Shown: in pieces, positions 1 to 8,019 of the stretch
Numbering within the stretch: the first letter of the stretch is position 1
Layout of the letters: the number at the start of each line of letters is the position of its first letter
Source: Streptomyces sp. 6-11-2
GTDB lineage: Bacteria; Actinomycetota; Actinomycetes; Streptomycetales; Streptomycetaceae
Length of the DNA stretch: 64,000 nt
Direction of reading: 5' to 3'
Assembly (NCBI RefSeq): GCF_006540305.1
Contig: NZ_BJOR01000001.1
Location: 7,750,001 to 7,814,000, forward strand
The notes under the pieces: generated by a model
Seen by the model: the letters and a program-made list of their open reading frames with translations, nothing else
What the model was told of the DNA's origin: nothing
Database searches by the model: none
Program-made: the position numbers and the translations under genes

Positions 1-1
1 C

Positions 2-775
2 ATGCCGATGGACCAGGACGACCTCAACCAGCGAGGCGGCTCGCGGCGCTGGATCATCCGTGAGGTCGAGAACTCCCTGCGGCGCCTGGGCACCGACCAC
101 GTCGACCTCTACCAGGTCCACCGCCCCAGCCCGGACACGGACGTGGCCGAGACCCTCGGCGCCCTCACCGACCTCGTGCGCCAGGGCAAGGTCCGCTACA
201 TCGGCTCCTCGTCCTACTCCGGCTCCCAGATCGTCGAGGCTCAGTGGGCCTCGCGGGAGCGGCACCTGGAGCGGTTCGTGACCGAGCAGCCGCCGTACTC
301 GATCCTGGTCCGCGGCATCGAGGAGGACGTGCTCCCCACCGTGCGCCGTCACGGCATGGGCACGCTCACCTACAGTCCGCTCTCCGGCGGCTGGCTCTCG
401 GGCCGCTACCGCAAGAACGCCTCCGAGGGCCCCGCCTCCGCGGCGCGCCCCCAGGCCCGCTTCGACATGACCACCCCCGCCAACCAGCGCAAGCTCGACG
501 CTGTCGAACGGCTCGCCGTCCTGGCGGAGAAGTCCGGCCTCACTCTCATCGAGCTGGCTGTCGCCTTCGTCATCAACCACCCGGGCGTCACCTCGGCGAT
601 CATCGGCCCGCGCACCATGGAGCAGCTGGAGGCGTTCCTGCCCGCCGCCGACGTCACACTGTCTTCCGACGTGCTCGACGCCATCGACGAGATCGTCGCC
701 CCCGGGGTCACGGTCAACCCGGTCGACAACAGCTACGGCGACTTCGAGCTGCGGGTTGACCAGCGGCGACGTTGA
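2..775 (+). CDS. Aldo/keto reductase, C-terminal part (gene starts before the window)
   Basis: This is the C-terminal 257 residues of an NAD(P)H-dependent aldo/keto reductase, a cytosolic TIM-barrel enzyme reducing aldehydes and ketones. The visible part has the family hallmarks in order: the SLRRLGTDHVDLYQVHRP strand/helix near residue 25, the GKVRYIGSSSYS segment near 65, and the cofactor-binding end with a TSAIIGPRTMEQLEAFLPA motif near 195. Family members are about 320-340 residues, so roughly 70 N-terminal residues, including the catalytic Asp/Tyr, lie upstream. The first ATG in the window is therefore probably internal. A strong hairpin follows the stop. Substrate unknown. Confidence 0.9.
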   Translation: MPMDQDDLNQRGGSRRWIIREVENSLRRLGTDHVDLYQVHRPSPDTDVAETLGALTDLVRQGKVRYIGSSSYSGSQIVEAQWASRERHLERFVTEQPPYSILVRGIEEDVLPTVRRHGMGTLTYSPLSGGWLSGRYRKNASEGPASAARPQARFDMTTPANQRKLDAVERLAVLAEKSGLTLIELAVAFVINHPGVTSAIIGPRTMEQLEAFLPAADVTLSSDVLDAIDEIVAPGVTVNPVDNSYGDFELRVDQRRR

Positions 776-778
776 CAC

Positions 779-807
779 GATCCGGCCCGGAAGCCCGGGG
801 CCGGATC
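779..807 (+). terminator. Intrinsic terminator after the aldo/keto reductase
   Basis: A perfect 10-bp stem (GATCCGGCCC pairing with GGGCCGGATC, loop of 9) starts four bases after the stop codon. There is no T-run, as is usual in Streptomyces. It may also act on leftward transcription. Confidence 0.7.
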
Positions 808-898
808 GCTTCCGGCATGGCCTCTGCCTCCTTGTCACCCCTGGTTCGCCGGAAGAGGTGCCGCCACCTTCCGGCACTGCGGCGCCGTGGGGAGGGGG

Positions 899-1786
899 TC
901 AGTTCACTCGCGGCCGCCCGGCTGGAGCCTCCTGTGTCGCGGCCCAGGAGGCGAGCAGACGCAGGCCCTCTTCGGAGGGTGAGCCGGGTTCGGCGGTGTA
1001 GATGGTGACGGTGAGGCCGGGCTCGGCCGCCATTTCCAACCCGTCGAATGCGAGGGTCAGGTCGCCGACGGCATGGTGGTGGAAATTCTTGGTGCCGGTG
1101 CCGTGGTGGCGGACGTTGTGGGCGCCCCAGCGGGTGCGGAAGTCCTCGCTGCGGGTGGAGAGTTCACCGACGAGGTCGTGCAGCTCCTTGTCGTGGGGGT
1201 TGCGGTCGGCCTCGGTGCGCAGGATCGCGACGGTGACGTCGGCGGCCAGGCCCCAGTCGGGGTAGAAGCGGCGGGACGCGGGGTCCAGGAAGGTGAAGCG
1301 GGCGAGGTTCGCCTGGTTGTGGGGGTTCGCGTAGACGTCGCTGTAGAAGGCGCGGGCGAGGGCGTTGGTGCCGAGGATGTCCATGCGGCCGTTGCGGACG
1401 AAGGCGGGGCCTTCGGTGATCGCGTCGAGCGTCCACTGCAGGCTGCGGTGCGGGGTCCAGGTCCACTGCCGGGCGGGGTGTCGGCGTCGCGGGCGGGTGA
1501 GAGCGTCGGAGCCGTCGGCTGCCTGGGCCAGGTGGAGGAGGTGGGCACGTTCGGCGTCGTCGAGCTGGAGGGCGTGGGCGACGGACTCGAGGACGGCGGG
1601 GGAGGCACCGGCGAGGTTGCCGCGTTCGAGCTTGGCGTAGTACTCCACGCTCATGTCGGCTGCGACCTCGCTTCGGCGCAGGCCGGGGACGCGGCGCCGG
1701 GTCCCGGAGGGCAGTCCGGCCTGCTCCGGGGTGATCTTGGCTCGCCGCGAGGTGAGGAACTCGCGGACCTCCTGTTGGTTGTCCAC
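899..1786 (-). CDS. XRE/MmyB-type transcriptional regulator
   Basis: A 295-residue DNA-binding regulator. It has an N-terminal helix-turn-helix (EVREFLTSRRAKITPEQAGL, then RRVPGLRRSEVAADMSVEYY and KLERGNLAG, residues 5-65) and a C-terminal MmyB-like ligand-binding domain (ITEGPAFVRNGRMDILGTNA; FHHHAVGDLTLAFDGLEM). Length and architecture match the MmyB family, which often controls neighbouring oxidoreductase genes. The GTG start was chosen because VDNQQEVREFL is the usual family start; upstream in-frame codons belong to a dead gene. No clear Shine-Dalgarno is seen, so the message may be leaderless. The turn of the HTH seems two residues shorter than usual (EVAADMSVEYY), which could weaken DNA binding. 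Confidence 0.88.
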   Translation of the reverse strand: MDNQQEVREFLTSRRAKITPEQAGLPSGTRRRVPGLRRSEVAADMSVEYYAKLERGNLAGASPAVLESVAHALQLDDAERAHLLHLAQAADGSDALTRPRRRHPARQWTWTPHRSLQWTLDAITEGPAFVRNGRMDILGTNALARAFYSDVYANPHNQANLARFTFLDPASRRFYPDWGLAADVTVAILRTEADRNPHDKELHDLVGELSTRSEDFRTRWGAHNVRHHGTGTKNFHHHAVGDLTLAFDGLEMAAEPGLTVTIYTAEPGSPSEEGLRLLASWAATQEAPAGRPRVN

Positions 1787-1916
1787 CCCTCGACCGTACG
1801 TGCAGCCGGCCGCATGAGGGATGTACTGCCGGTACACCCATCGACGGTGACTGGCTGGCCGCCACGAGGGGCGCTTACCTGGAGGACGTGGCGCTGTCCC
1901 CGGCCGTTTGTCGCAC

Positions 1917-3365
1917 TGGTCGAGGCCGTAGCTGGCGATGTGCAGGTCCTCCTCGTGGCCACCGGGGATGAGCATCGGCTCGCCCGGGCAGATGATGTTC
2001 TTCGCCTTGAACTCCAGAGGGTCCAGGCCGAGTCGGCGGGCGAGTTCGTCCCATGCGGAGTCGACGGCGAACGTCACCTGTCCGAGTCCGTAACCGCGGA
2101 AGGCGCCGGCAGGGACTGTGTGGGTGTAGACGGAGTAGGCGTCGACCTTCTTGTGGGGCACGGTACAGGGCGGTCGATTCGCCAACGCTGTGGAACATCA
2201 CGGCCGGGCCGTGGTTGCCGTATGCGCCGGTGTTCGACACGACCCGGAGCTGGAGTGCGGTGAGCGTGCCGTCACGCCGGGCGCCGATCTTCACACCGAT
2301 GGTGAAGGGGTGCCGGGTGGTGGCGCCGTAGAACTGCTCGGCACGCGTGTATTCCAGCTTCACCGGGCGGCGCAGCCGCAGGACGGCGAGGGCCACGATG
2401 TCCTCGACGAGCATCTCCTGCTTGCCGCCGAAGCCGCCGCCGACGCGACCCGCGACCACCCGCACCTTCTCCTCGGGCAGGTCGTAGAGGGCGCACAGGG
2501 CACGGCGGGTGAGGAACGGGGTCTGCGGACTGGTGCGTACGGTCAAGCGATCGTCCTCGTCGAGCCAGGCCACGGCGCCGTGCGTCTCCAGGCTGGCGTG
2601 CTGGACGCGCTGGGTGCGGAAGGTCTCCTCGTACACGGCATCGGCTTCGGCGAAACCTGTCTCGACGTCCCCGATCTCGCCGTGCGCCTCGCCCACGACG
2701 TTGGCGCCGGGACGTGAAATCCGCGCCGTCGATGCGTCCTTGTCGTGCACGACCGGCGCACCCGGCCGCATCGCCTCCTCCGGATCGACGACCGCCGGCA
2801 GCACTTCATACTCCACCTCGATGCGTCGGCATCCCTCCTCGGCCGCCGCCTCACTGTCCGCCACGACGGCTGCCACCCGCTGCCCGATGTAGCGCACGGT
2901 GTCATCGAGGACGCGGGTGTCGTCCGGGTCCTCCTCGGGGTGCTCGTGACGGGTGGTGGAGAAGTGCCGTTCGGGGGCGTCGAGATGGGCGAACACGGCA
3001 TGGGCGCCGGGGACGCGGAGGGTGGCGGAGGTGTCGATCGTGACGATGCGGGCGTGGGCGTGCGGGGAGCGGAGAAGCTTCATGTGGAGGAGGCCGGGCA
3101 CGTCGAGGTCGAAGGTGTAGCGGGCAGTGCCGGTGACGACCTGGGGTCCGGCCGGGGCGGGCAGGTTGCGGCCGACGGACTCGCCGGCGTAAGGGGCTTC
3201 GACGTGGCAGACGCCGCGTACGGCTTCCTCGATGGCCCGGTAGCCGGTACAGCGGCACAGGTTGCCCTTGAACGCGCGTGGCAGGTCGGCGACTTGGTCC
3301 TCATCGAGTTTTGCTGTCGTCATCAGGAAACCGGCCGTGCAGAACCCGCACTGGAAGCCCGGTTC
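1917..3365 (-). pseudogene. Molybdenum hydroxylase (xanthine dehydrogenase-like) Fe-S/Mo subunit, frameshifted and truncated
   Basis: Remnant of the large subunit of a xanthine dehydrogenase/aldehyde oxidase. It begins in the second [2Fe-2S] domain (GFQCGFCTAGF and GNLCRCTGYRAIEEAV). It runs straight into the molybdopterin-binding part (VVTGTARYTFDLDVPGLLHM; GRVGGGFGGKQEML), the natural fused arrangement in some actinomycetes. Near 2150-2165 the frame breaks: one frame ends in ALYRAP and another continues with HKKVDAYSVYTHTVPAGAF to about 1917, where homology stops. About half of the Mo domain, with the catalytic glutamate, is missing, and the first Fe-S domain lies inverted upstream. It cannot give an active enzyme. 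Confidence 0.9.
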
Positions 3366-3458
3366 GACGACATCCACGGCCTGCCCGAGTGGCGGCGGCA
3401 CATGACGTACCGGTACGCGGATGAGATCCGGCAGGAACTGGGAAGGACGGCACGATGA
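3361..3458 (+). pseudogene. C-terminal fragment of the Mo-hydroxylase FAD subunit, inverted
   Basis: On the plus strand, opposite to its neighbours, a short frame reads FDDIHG...[18 protein letters not shown] and stops at 3458. This looks like the end of a CoxM/XdhB-type FAD-binding subunit. Its stop overlaps the ATG of the Fe-S fragment (ATGA), which is the natural junction between the FAD and Fe-S genes of such operons. The two fragments therefore moved together as one inverted block. The family assignment of this short piece rests mainly on that context. Confidence 0.55.
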
Positions 3459-3583
3459 GGGTCGAGGTCAATGGACGGTTCTTCGAGGAGGAGCCCCGCC
3501 CGGGTCAGTGTCTGCGCACCTACCTGCGCGAGCACGGCTGGTTCGGCGTGAAGAAGGGCTGCGATGCCTGCACGGTCCATGTG
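3455..3583 (+). pseudogene. N-terminal [2Fe-2S] domain fragment of the Mo-hydroxylase, inverted
   Basis: [20 protein letters not shown] followed by [20 protein letters not shown] is the start of the plant-type [2Fe-2S] ferredoxin domain of an Fe-S/Mo hydroxylase subunit. The cluster motif should read C-x4-C-x2-C (GCDAGDCGAC) but here reads GCDAC, consistent with a 15-bp in-frame deletion removing cluster ligands. Homology stops after VHV near 3583 and the sequence then becomes the antisense of the FAD-subunit fragment. It is the missing front of the minus-strand remnant ending near 3365, lying in the wrong orientation. Confidence 0.85.
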
Positions 3584-3585
3584 GG

Positions 3586-3915
3586 GTTGCCACCGACCGT
3601 GGCCATGTTCCAGATCTTGAACGAGGCCAGGAAGGCCCGGCAGCACCGCTCGAACAGTGGCGCTGCCTCGGCATCGAGGGTGGCCTTCGCGAACCGGGAC
3701 ATCTGGGCGATCGTGCAGGTGGCGGCGATCTCCAATGAGCCGTCCGGAAGGAGCTCGATCGGGGTCCAGCCGGTCCGGCTCAGGTCCACCAGGCGCCGCA
3801 GCCGGGGCTGCGGCTCGGAGAACAGATACGTGCCGCCGCCCAGCCAGGCATCGCCAGGCCGCCAGGGCGCGAGTTCCCGGGCGTCGCGTATCTCGAGCAC
3901 CGTGTTCAGGTCCAT
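3586..3915 (-). pseudogene. N-terminal fragment of the Mo-hydroxylase FAD-binding subunit
   Basis: Starting at ATG 3915, the first 110 residues read as a molybdopterin-dehydrogenase FAD-binding domain, with the flavin motifs [11 protein letters not shown] (residues 21-31) and NMATVGGN (103-110). Immediately after GGN homology ends at the inverted block, so about two thirds of the subunit is gone. It lies divergent to the pucR-like gene, which is the normal arrangement for purine-catabolism loci and suggests the lost operon encoded a xanthine or related dehydrogenase. Confidence 0.85.
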
Positions 3916-4137
3916 GGGCGTCAGTGAAGCAACGCGAACTGGTCCTGGACGACTGGTTCACAACACGGAAACGCCGGCTCTTCCGGCGCCCCTCCTGGAG
4001 GATCAACCAAGAGGCATTTCGCTCATTTGATCTGGTGCTTACCATGCTGAAACCCGTATCCGCCCAGTGGATGCGGATTCGCTGGGTGGCGGTCCGTGGA
4101 GGGCCGGATCCGGCGGTTGAACAAGGAGCCGGAGCAC

Positions 4138-5646
4138 ATGCACGTCGAGCACCTCCTGAGGGACGAGACTCTCGGCCTGCGCCTGTTGTGGGCCGAGGAC
4201 ACACTGCTCGAGCGGGAGATCAGCGGTGTCACCGTCACGGACCTGGAGGACCCCGCGCGCTTCGTGCGGCCGGGGGAGGTCGTGCTCAGCGGGCTCGTGT
4301 GGTGGACGCCTGAGGGAGGGGAGGGAAAGGCGGAAAGGTTCGTGGCGGGGCTGCGCAGCGCGGACGCCGCCGTGCTGCTGGCCGGGGGGGAGACGCACGG
4401 CGCGGTCCCGGACGACCTGATCGAGGCGTGTGCACGGAACAGCCTCCCGCTGGCGGCCGTCCCGACCGATGTCATGTTCCGGGCCATCACGGACCAGGTG
4501 TACCTCCAGCAGTGGGGAGAGCTGAGCCGCTGCCACGCACTGCCTGAGAACGCCCGCGCCCACCTGAGCCGGCTTGCCGCCCAGGACGCCGGCCCGGACG
4601 CGATCGTCGCCGCCGCCTTCGCCCACCTGGGCCGGGCGGCTGTCGCCTACGTCCTCTCCGCCACCGGCCGCACGGTCGCGGCGACGGAGGGTGCGCCTGC
4701 GCTCTCCGCCTCCGGCGCGATCGCGGTGCTGGCGGACGGCACCGGGAGGACGGTCGCGCTCGACGCGGACGCCGCCACCACACCGTACGAACGCTGGCAC
4801 CTCTACCTACCCGACCTGGATATTGCACCGCCGCGCATGCTGCACGAGGTTGCCGCGATCCTGGGCCGTTGCCAGGAGGGGCAGACCAGGCGCCGGGCCG
4901 CCGACCGTCAGGCGGCGGACGAACTCGGTGCGGTGCTGGTCCGGGCCGGCCGGGAGAGCACGGGCGTGGCGGCCGCGCTGCGGGCGTGTGGACTGCCGGA
5001 TGCGGAGGGGCCGTACCGGGTGATCACCGCCGACACGGGTGAACCGCGTGAGGGATTGGCGCTGGGGGCGCTGGCGGAAGTGGTCGCTCACGTGGAACTG
5101 CCGGCGGCCGTGGGCTGCCTTCCGGACGGCACGGCGTTCGCCGTCCTCCCCGGAGACTTCCCCTTCTTGTCCGGCGAGGTCTGGCGCCTGGTCGCCGGGT
5201 GCGAGCCGTCCGTACCGCTGCGCGGCGGTATCGGGGCGACGGCCGCGGGGCCGCAGGAGCTGGCTGGAGCCCTGGCCGCGGCCCGTTACGCCCTGGCCTC
5301 CGCACGGAGTACGGCCCCCGACGCCTCCCTGCTCACCGATGTCACCACGCTCTCCAGCGTCGATCAGCTGCTGACCGGCATACCGACCGAGGTCCGCACC
5401 GCCTACAGACGCACCGTCCTCGGCCCCCTCCTCGAGACCGGCAGCGTCTCCTCCGCCGTGCTGCTGCACACCCTGCAAACCTTTCTCGCCTGTGACGGCT
5501 CCTGGGCCCGTACCGCCGAGGCCCTACACCTGCATGTCAATACCGTCCACTACCGAATCCAGCGCATCGAGCACTTCACCGGCCGCGACCTGTCCCGCCT
5601 CACCGACCGCCTCGACCTGTGGACGGCCCTGCTGTGCCGATCGTGA
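4138..5646 (+). CDS. PucR-family transcriptional regulator
   Basis: A 502-residue cytosolic regulator. The N-terminal PucR domain (HVEHLLRDETLGLRLLW; DPARFVRPGEVVLSGL; a ligand-binding purine-catabolism-type fold) is followed by a GGDEF-like middle region and a C-terminal PucR-type helix-turn-helix (WARTAEALHLHVNTVHYRIQ near residue 465). ATG 4138 was preferred over 4096 because AAGGAG lies 9 bases upstream and the protein then begins with the family's usual MHVEHLL. It is divergent from the dead Mo-hydroxylase operon, its probable former target, so it may now be an orphan or act elsewhere. Confidence 0.92.
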   Translation: MHVEHLLRDETLGLRLLWAEDTLLEREISGVTVTDLEDPARFVRPGEVVLSGLVWWTPEGGEGKAERFVAGLRSADAAVLLAGGETHGAVPDDLIEACARNSLPLAAVPTDVMFRAITDQVYLQQWGELSRCHALPENARAHLSRLAAQDAGPDAIVAAAFAHLGRAAVAYVLSATGRTVAATEGAPALSASGAIAVLADGTGRTVALDADAATTPYERWHLYLPDLDIAPPRMLHEVAAILGRCQEGQTRRRAADRQAADELGAVLVRAGRESTGVAAALRACGLPDAEGPYRVITADTGEPREGLALGALAEVVAHVELPAAVGCLPDGTAFAVLPGDFPFLSGEVWRLVAGCEPSVPLRGGIGATAAGPQELAGALAAARYALASARSTAPDASLLTDVTTLSSVDQLLTGIPTEVRTAYRRTVLGPLLETGSVSSAVLLHTLQTFLACDGSWARTAEALHLHVNTVHYRIQRIEHFTGRDLSRLTDRLDLWTALLCRS

Positions 5647-5661
5647 CGAGAGAGCCCCTCG

Positions 5662-5796
5662 TCACTGATCCGCCGCCTGCGGGCCGATCTCCTCGCCCAC
5701 GTCGGCGGTCGCCTTGCCGATGATGCCGCCGTGATCGCCCTTCAAGGCGCCGAGGATGCGGTGAGCGGCAGGGCTGCGATCAGGGGTTGGTCTTGA
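5662..5796 (+). pseudogene. Possible C-terminal fragment of a PP2C/SpoIIE phosphatase
   Basis: Between the pucR-like stop and the lrp end, one plus-strand frame reads RRLRADLLAHVGGRLADDAA then VIAL. This resembles the end of SpoIIE/PP2C phosphatases, where a DDxA motif carries metal-binding aspartates. There is no start and no upstream domain. The match is short, so the call is tentative. Confidence 0.3.
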
Positions 5797-6238
5797 TCTT
5801 CTTCATGGTCAGGTGGGATTCGAGGCGGAGAACGGCGGGCAGGCCGCTGAGCTTCGCGGTGAGGAGGGCTTCGTAGGCGGCGTGGTCGGCGACCGCGACG
5901 CGGATGAAGTAGTCGGGGCGCCCGTACATGCGGCGGAACTCGGTGACCTCCTCGTAGGAGGCCACGGTGTCCTCGAACTCCTGGAAGCTCTTGCGGTCCT
6001 GGGCGTAGATCTCGACGTCGATGAGGACCTCCAAGCCGCGGCCCAGGGCCTGGGGGTCGATGACGGCTCGGTACCCGGTGATGATGCCAGCTTCTTCCAG
6101 TCGCTTGACCCGGCGCAAGCAGGGTGGCGGGGTCAGGCCGACCCGCCTGGCCAGCTCGACGTTGGTCAGCCGTCCGTCCTGACGCAGATGAAACATAATT
6201 TCGCGATCCACGGCGTCGAGGGTGATTTCATTGCTCAT
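5780..6238 (-). CDS. Lrp/AsnC-family regulator of azlCD
   Basis: A 152-residue Lrp/AsnC regulator with an N-terminal helix-turn-helix (LDAVDREIMFHLRQDGR; NVELARRVGLTPPPCLRRVK, residues 7-47) and a C-terminal RAM effector domain (GYRAVIDPQALG; FRRMYGRPDYFIRVAV). Members sense amino acids, often leucine. It is divergent from azlCD with a 63-bp shared promoter region containing an ATTCT-N4-AGAAT dyad. It very probably controls branched-chain amino-acid export by these genes, as in other azl loci. Confidence 0.93.
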   Translation of the reverse strand: MSNEITLDAVDREIMFHLRQDGRLTNVELARRVGLTPPPCLRRVKRLEEAGIITGYRAVIDPQALGRGLEVLIDVEIYAQDRKSFQEFEDTVASYEEVTEFRRMYGRPDYFIRVAVADHAAYEALLTAKLSGLPAVLRLESHLTMKKIKTNP

Positions 6239-6280
6239 ACCTTGATCATAGAGTGGGAAGTGGCAGCCATATGAGGCGGG

Positions 6281-6294
6281 ATTCTTTCTAGAAT
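6281..6294. promoter_or_regulatory. Candidate Lrp operator between lrp and azlC
   Basis: ATTCTTTCTAGAAT: perfect 5-bp arms (ATTCT/AGAAT) around TTCT in the divergent region, 8 bp before the azlC ATG. A-T-rich short dyads are typical Lrp/AsnC sites. Inference from position and symmetry only. Confidence 0.45.
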
Positions 6295-6301
6295 TTCACT
6301 C

Positions 6302-7051
6302 ATGGACATAACCCCTGTCGTCACCGGGGGCCAGCCTCGGCCCGCGCCCACCCTGCCGCCCCCGATACGGTCCGAGGTACGCGCGGCTTTGAAGGACTCC
6401 GCCGGCGTGGGTCTGGGATTCCTTCCGCTCGGTCTCGCCTTCGGGGCGTTGGTGACGCAGTCGGGCCTGGACTGGTGGTGGGCGGGGCTGTCCGCGGCGC
6501 TCATCTTCGGCGGATCGTTCGAGTTTCTGCTCATCGGCATGGTCGCCGGCTCCGCTCCGCTCGCGGCGATCGCGGTCTCCGCGTTGCTGGTGAACGTCCG
6601 GCACGTCTTCTACACGCTGTCCTTCCCCCTGCACCGCGTGACCGGCCGTCTCGGCAAGGCGTACAGCACCTACGCGATGTGCGACGAGGCGTACGCGCTG
6701 ACCACCGGCGAGCAGGCCCGCACCTGGTCCAGCCGCCGCATCCTGTGGCTGCAGTTCTTCCTGCACCTGTACTGGGCGGGCAGCTCCACCGCTGGAGCGC
6801 TGCTCGGCTCCCTCATCCCCGACAGCGTCACCGGCCTGGACTTCGCCCTGACCGCCCTGTTCACCGTCCTCGCCCTCGACGCCGTCCGAGACCTGCGGGG
6901 CGACGTGCCCACCCCCGTCCTGGCCGTGCTCAGCGCCCTGGCCGCCCGACTCCTCTTCCCCGGCCAGATGCTCCTGGCCGCCTTCACCCTGTTCACCGCC
7001 GCCCTCCTGGCCCGCCACCTCACCACGTCCCGGAAGCCCCGCCATGCCTGA
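6302..7051 (+). CDS. azlC: AzlC-family branched-chain amino-acid exporter, large subunit
   Basis: A 249-residue integral membrane protein of the AzlC family (LIV-E type exporters that work with the small AzlD partner). Family signatures: LGFLPLGLAFGALVTQSGLD near residue 40, a GGSFEFLLIGMVAGSAPLAA stretch, and the conserved NVRHVFYTLSFP near 98. At least five hydrophobic segments are visible. The stop overlaps the azlD start by 8 bp, so the two are translationally coupled. Export of branched-chain amino acids is inferred from family members. Confidence 0.93.
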   Translation: MDITPVVTGGQPRPAPTLPPPIRSEVRAALKDSAGVGLGFLPLGLAFGALVTQSGLDWWWAGLSAALIFGGSFEFLLIGMVAGSAPLAAIAVSALLVNVRHVFYTLSFPLHRVTGRLGKAYSTYAMCDEAYALTTGEQARTWSSRRILWLQFFLHLYWAGSSTAGALLGSLIPDSVTGLDFALTALFTVLALDAVRDLRGDVPTPVLAVLSALAARLLFPGQMLLAAFTLFTAALLARHLTTSRKPRHA

Positions 7052-7373
7052 CACCGGTTACGTCATCGCCGCCGTCCTCGTCGCCGCCGCCGTGACCTGG
7101 GGCCTGCGCGCGCTGCCCTTCGCCGCCCTCACCCCACTGCGTGAAAGCGGCACTGTCCAGTACCTCAGCACCCGCATGCCCGCCGGGGTCATGCTGATCC
7201 TGGTCGCCTACTGCCTCCACGACCTGCCGGTGACCGAGGCCCGCGCCGCGGCGCCGCTCATGGCTCTGGCCGTCACCATCGGCCTCCACCTATGGCGCCG
7301 CAACGCGCTGCTGAGCATCCTCGGCGGCACAACTGCCCACGTGATCCTGGCCAGCACGGTCTTCGCCCGCTGA
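7044..7373 (+). CDS. azlD: AzlD-family small subunit of the branched-chain amino-acid exporter
   Basis: A 109-residue membrane protein with three to four hydrophobic helices and the AzlD signature (WGLRALPFAALTPLRES near residue 20; LSTRMPAGVMLILVAYCLHD; LHLWRRNALLSILGGTTAHV). It overlaps azlC by 8 bp and needs AzlC for function in characterised systems. Nothing coding is seen in the roughly 95 bp between its stop and the end of the opposing methyltransferase gene. Confidence 0.92.
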   Translation: MPDTGYVIAAVLVAAAVTWGLRALPFAALTPLRESGTVQYLSTRMPAGVMLILVAYCLHDLPVTEARAAAPLMALAVTIGLHLWRRNALLSILGGTTAHVILASTVFAR

Positions 7374-7467
7374 AGTCGCACTCCGACCACCCGGCCCCCG
7401 CCCACCGGCTCAACCTCCACCGGCGGCACCCCGACCGCGCCGACGGCCACGCCCTCGGCCGCGGCGG

Positions 7468-8019
7468 TCACGACTGCAGGGCGTAGCAGTGGAATGAAGG
7501 CTCGAGCTGTGTCAGGCGGACCCGTGACCACGATGTGGTGAGCAGTTCGATCTCCTCGGTGTTGAGATCCCAGGCCTTGGGATGTCCTTGTGAGGGGTCA
7601 TGGACGGAGGTGACCAACCAGAGTGTGCCGCCGGGCGCGAGCAGGCTGCGTACGCGGTTGAGGAAGGCGCTCTTGTCGGGAATCCATCGGTAGACGAGGC
7701 GGCAGGAGATGACGCTGAACGACGGGTGGGGCAGACCTGCGGGGTCGTCGTTGCCGAAGTCGTGGACGTGGAAGCCGAGATCCGGGTGGTTGCTTTGGGC
7801 AGTGGCCACCGCGGTGGGGGAACAGTCGATGCCTACAGTGCGGTAGCCGAACTGGGTGAGCTGGGCGGTGAGCGCGCCTTCGCCGCAGCCGATGTCGAGT
7901 GCGGGCCGGCCGCGGCCGGGGCCGAGGTGGCGGCGCAGCGCTTCGGATTCGGCCTCGTTGATGGTCCGGTGTCGCCGTCCGCTCCGCCACAGCGGTTCCC
8001 AGTACGCCGCGCCCGTCAT
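7468..8019 (-). CDS. Class I SAM-dependent methyltransferase
   Basis: A 183-residue Rossmann-fold methyltransferase with the SAM-binding motif I ALDIGCGEGALTAQL (residues 40-54), motif II acidic residue in VGIDCSPTA (63-71) and motif IV FSVISCRLVYRWIPD near 100. Its ATG overlaps the stop of the ABC-transporter gene (ATGA), so it is the last gene of the minus-strand RiPP-like operon. By context it could modify a peptide or act in self-protection, but the substrate is unknown. The gene looks intact, unlike several neighbours. Confidence 0.88.
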   Translation of the reverse strand: MTGAAYWEPLWRSGRRHRTINEAESEALRRHLGPGRGRPALDIGCGEGALTAQLTQFGYRTVGIDCSPTAVATAQSNHPDLGFHVHDFGNDDPAGLPHPSFSVISCRLVYRWIPDKSAFLNRVRSLLAPGGTLWLVTSVHDPSQGHPKAWDLNTEEIELLTTSWSRVRLTQLEPSFHCYALQS

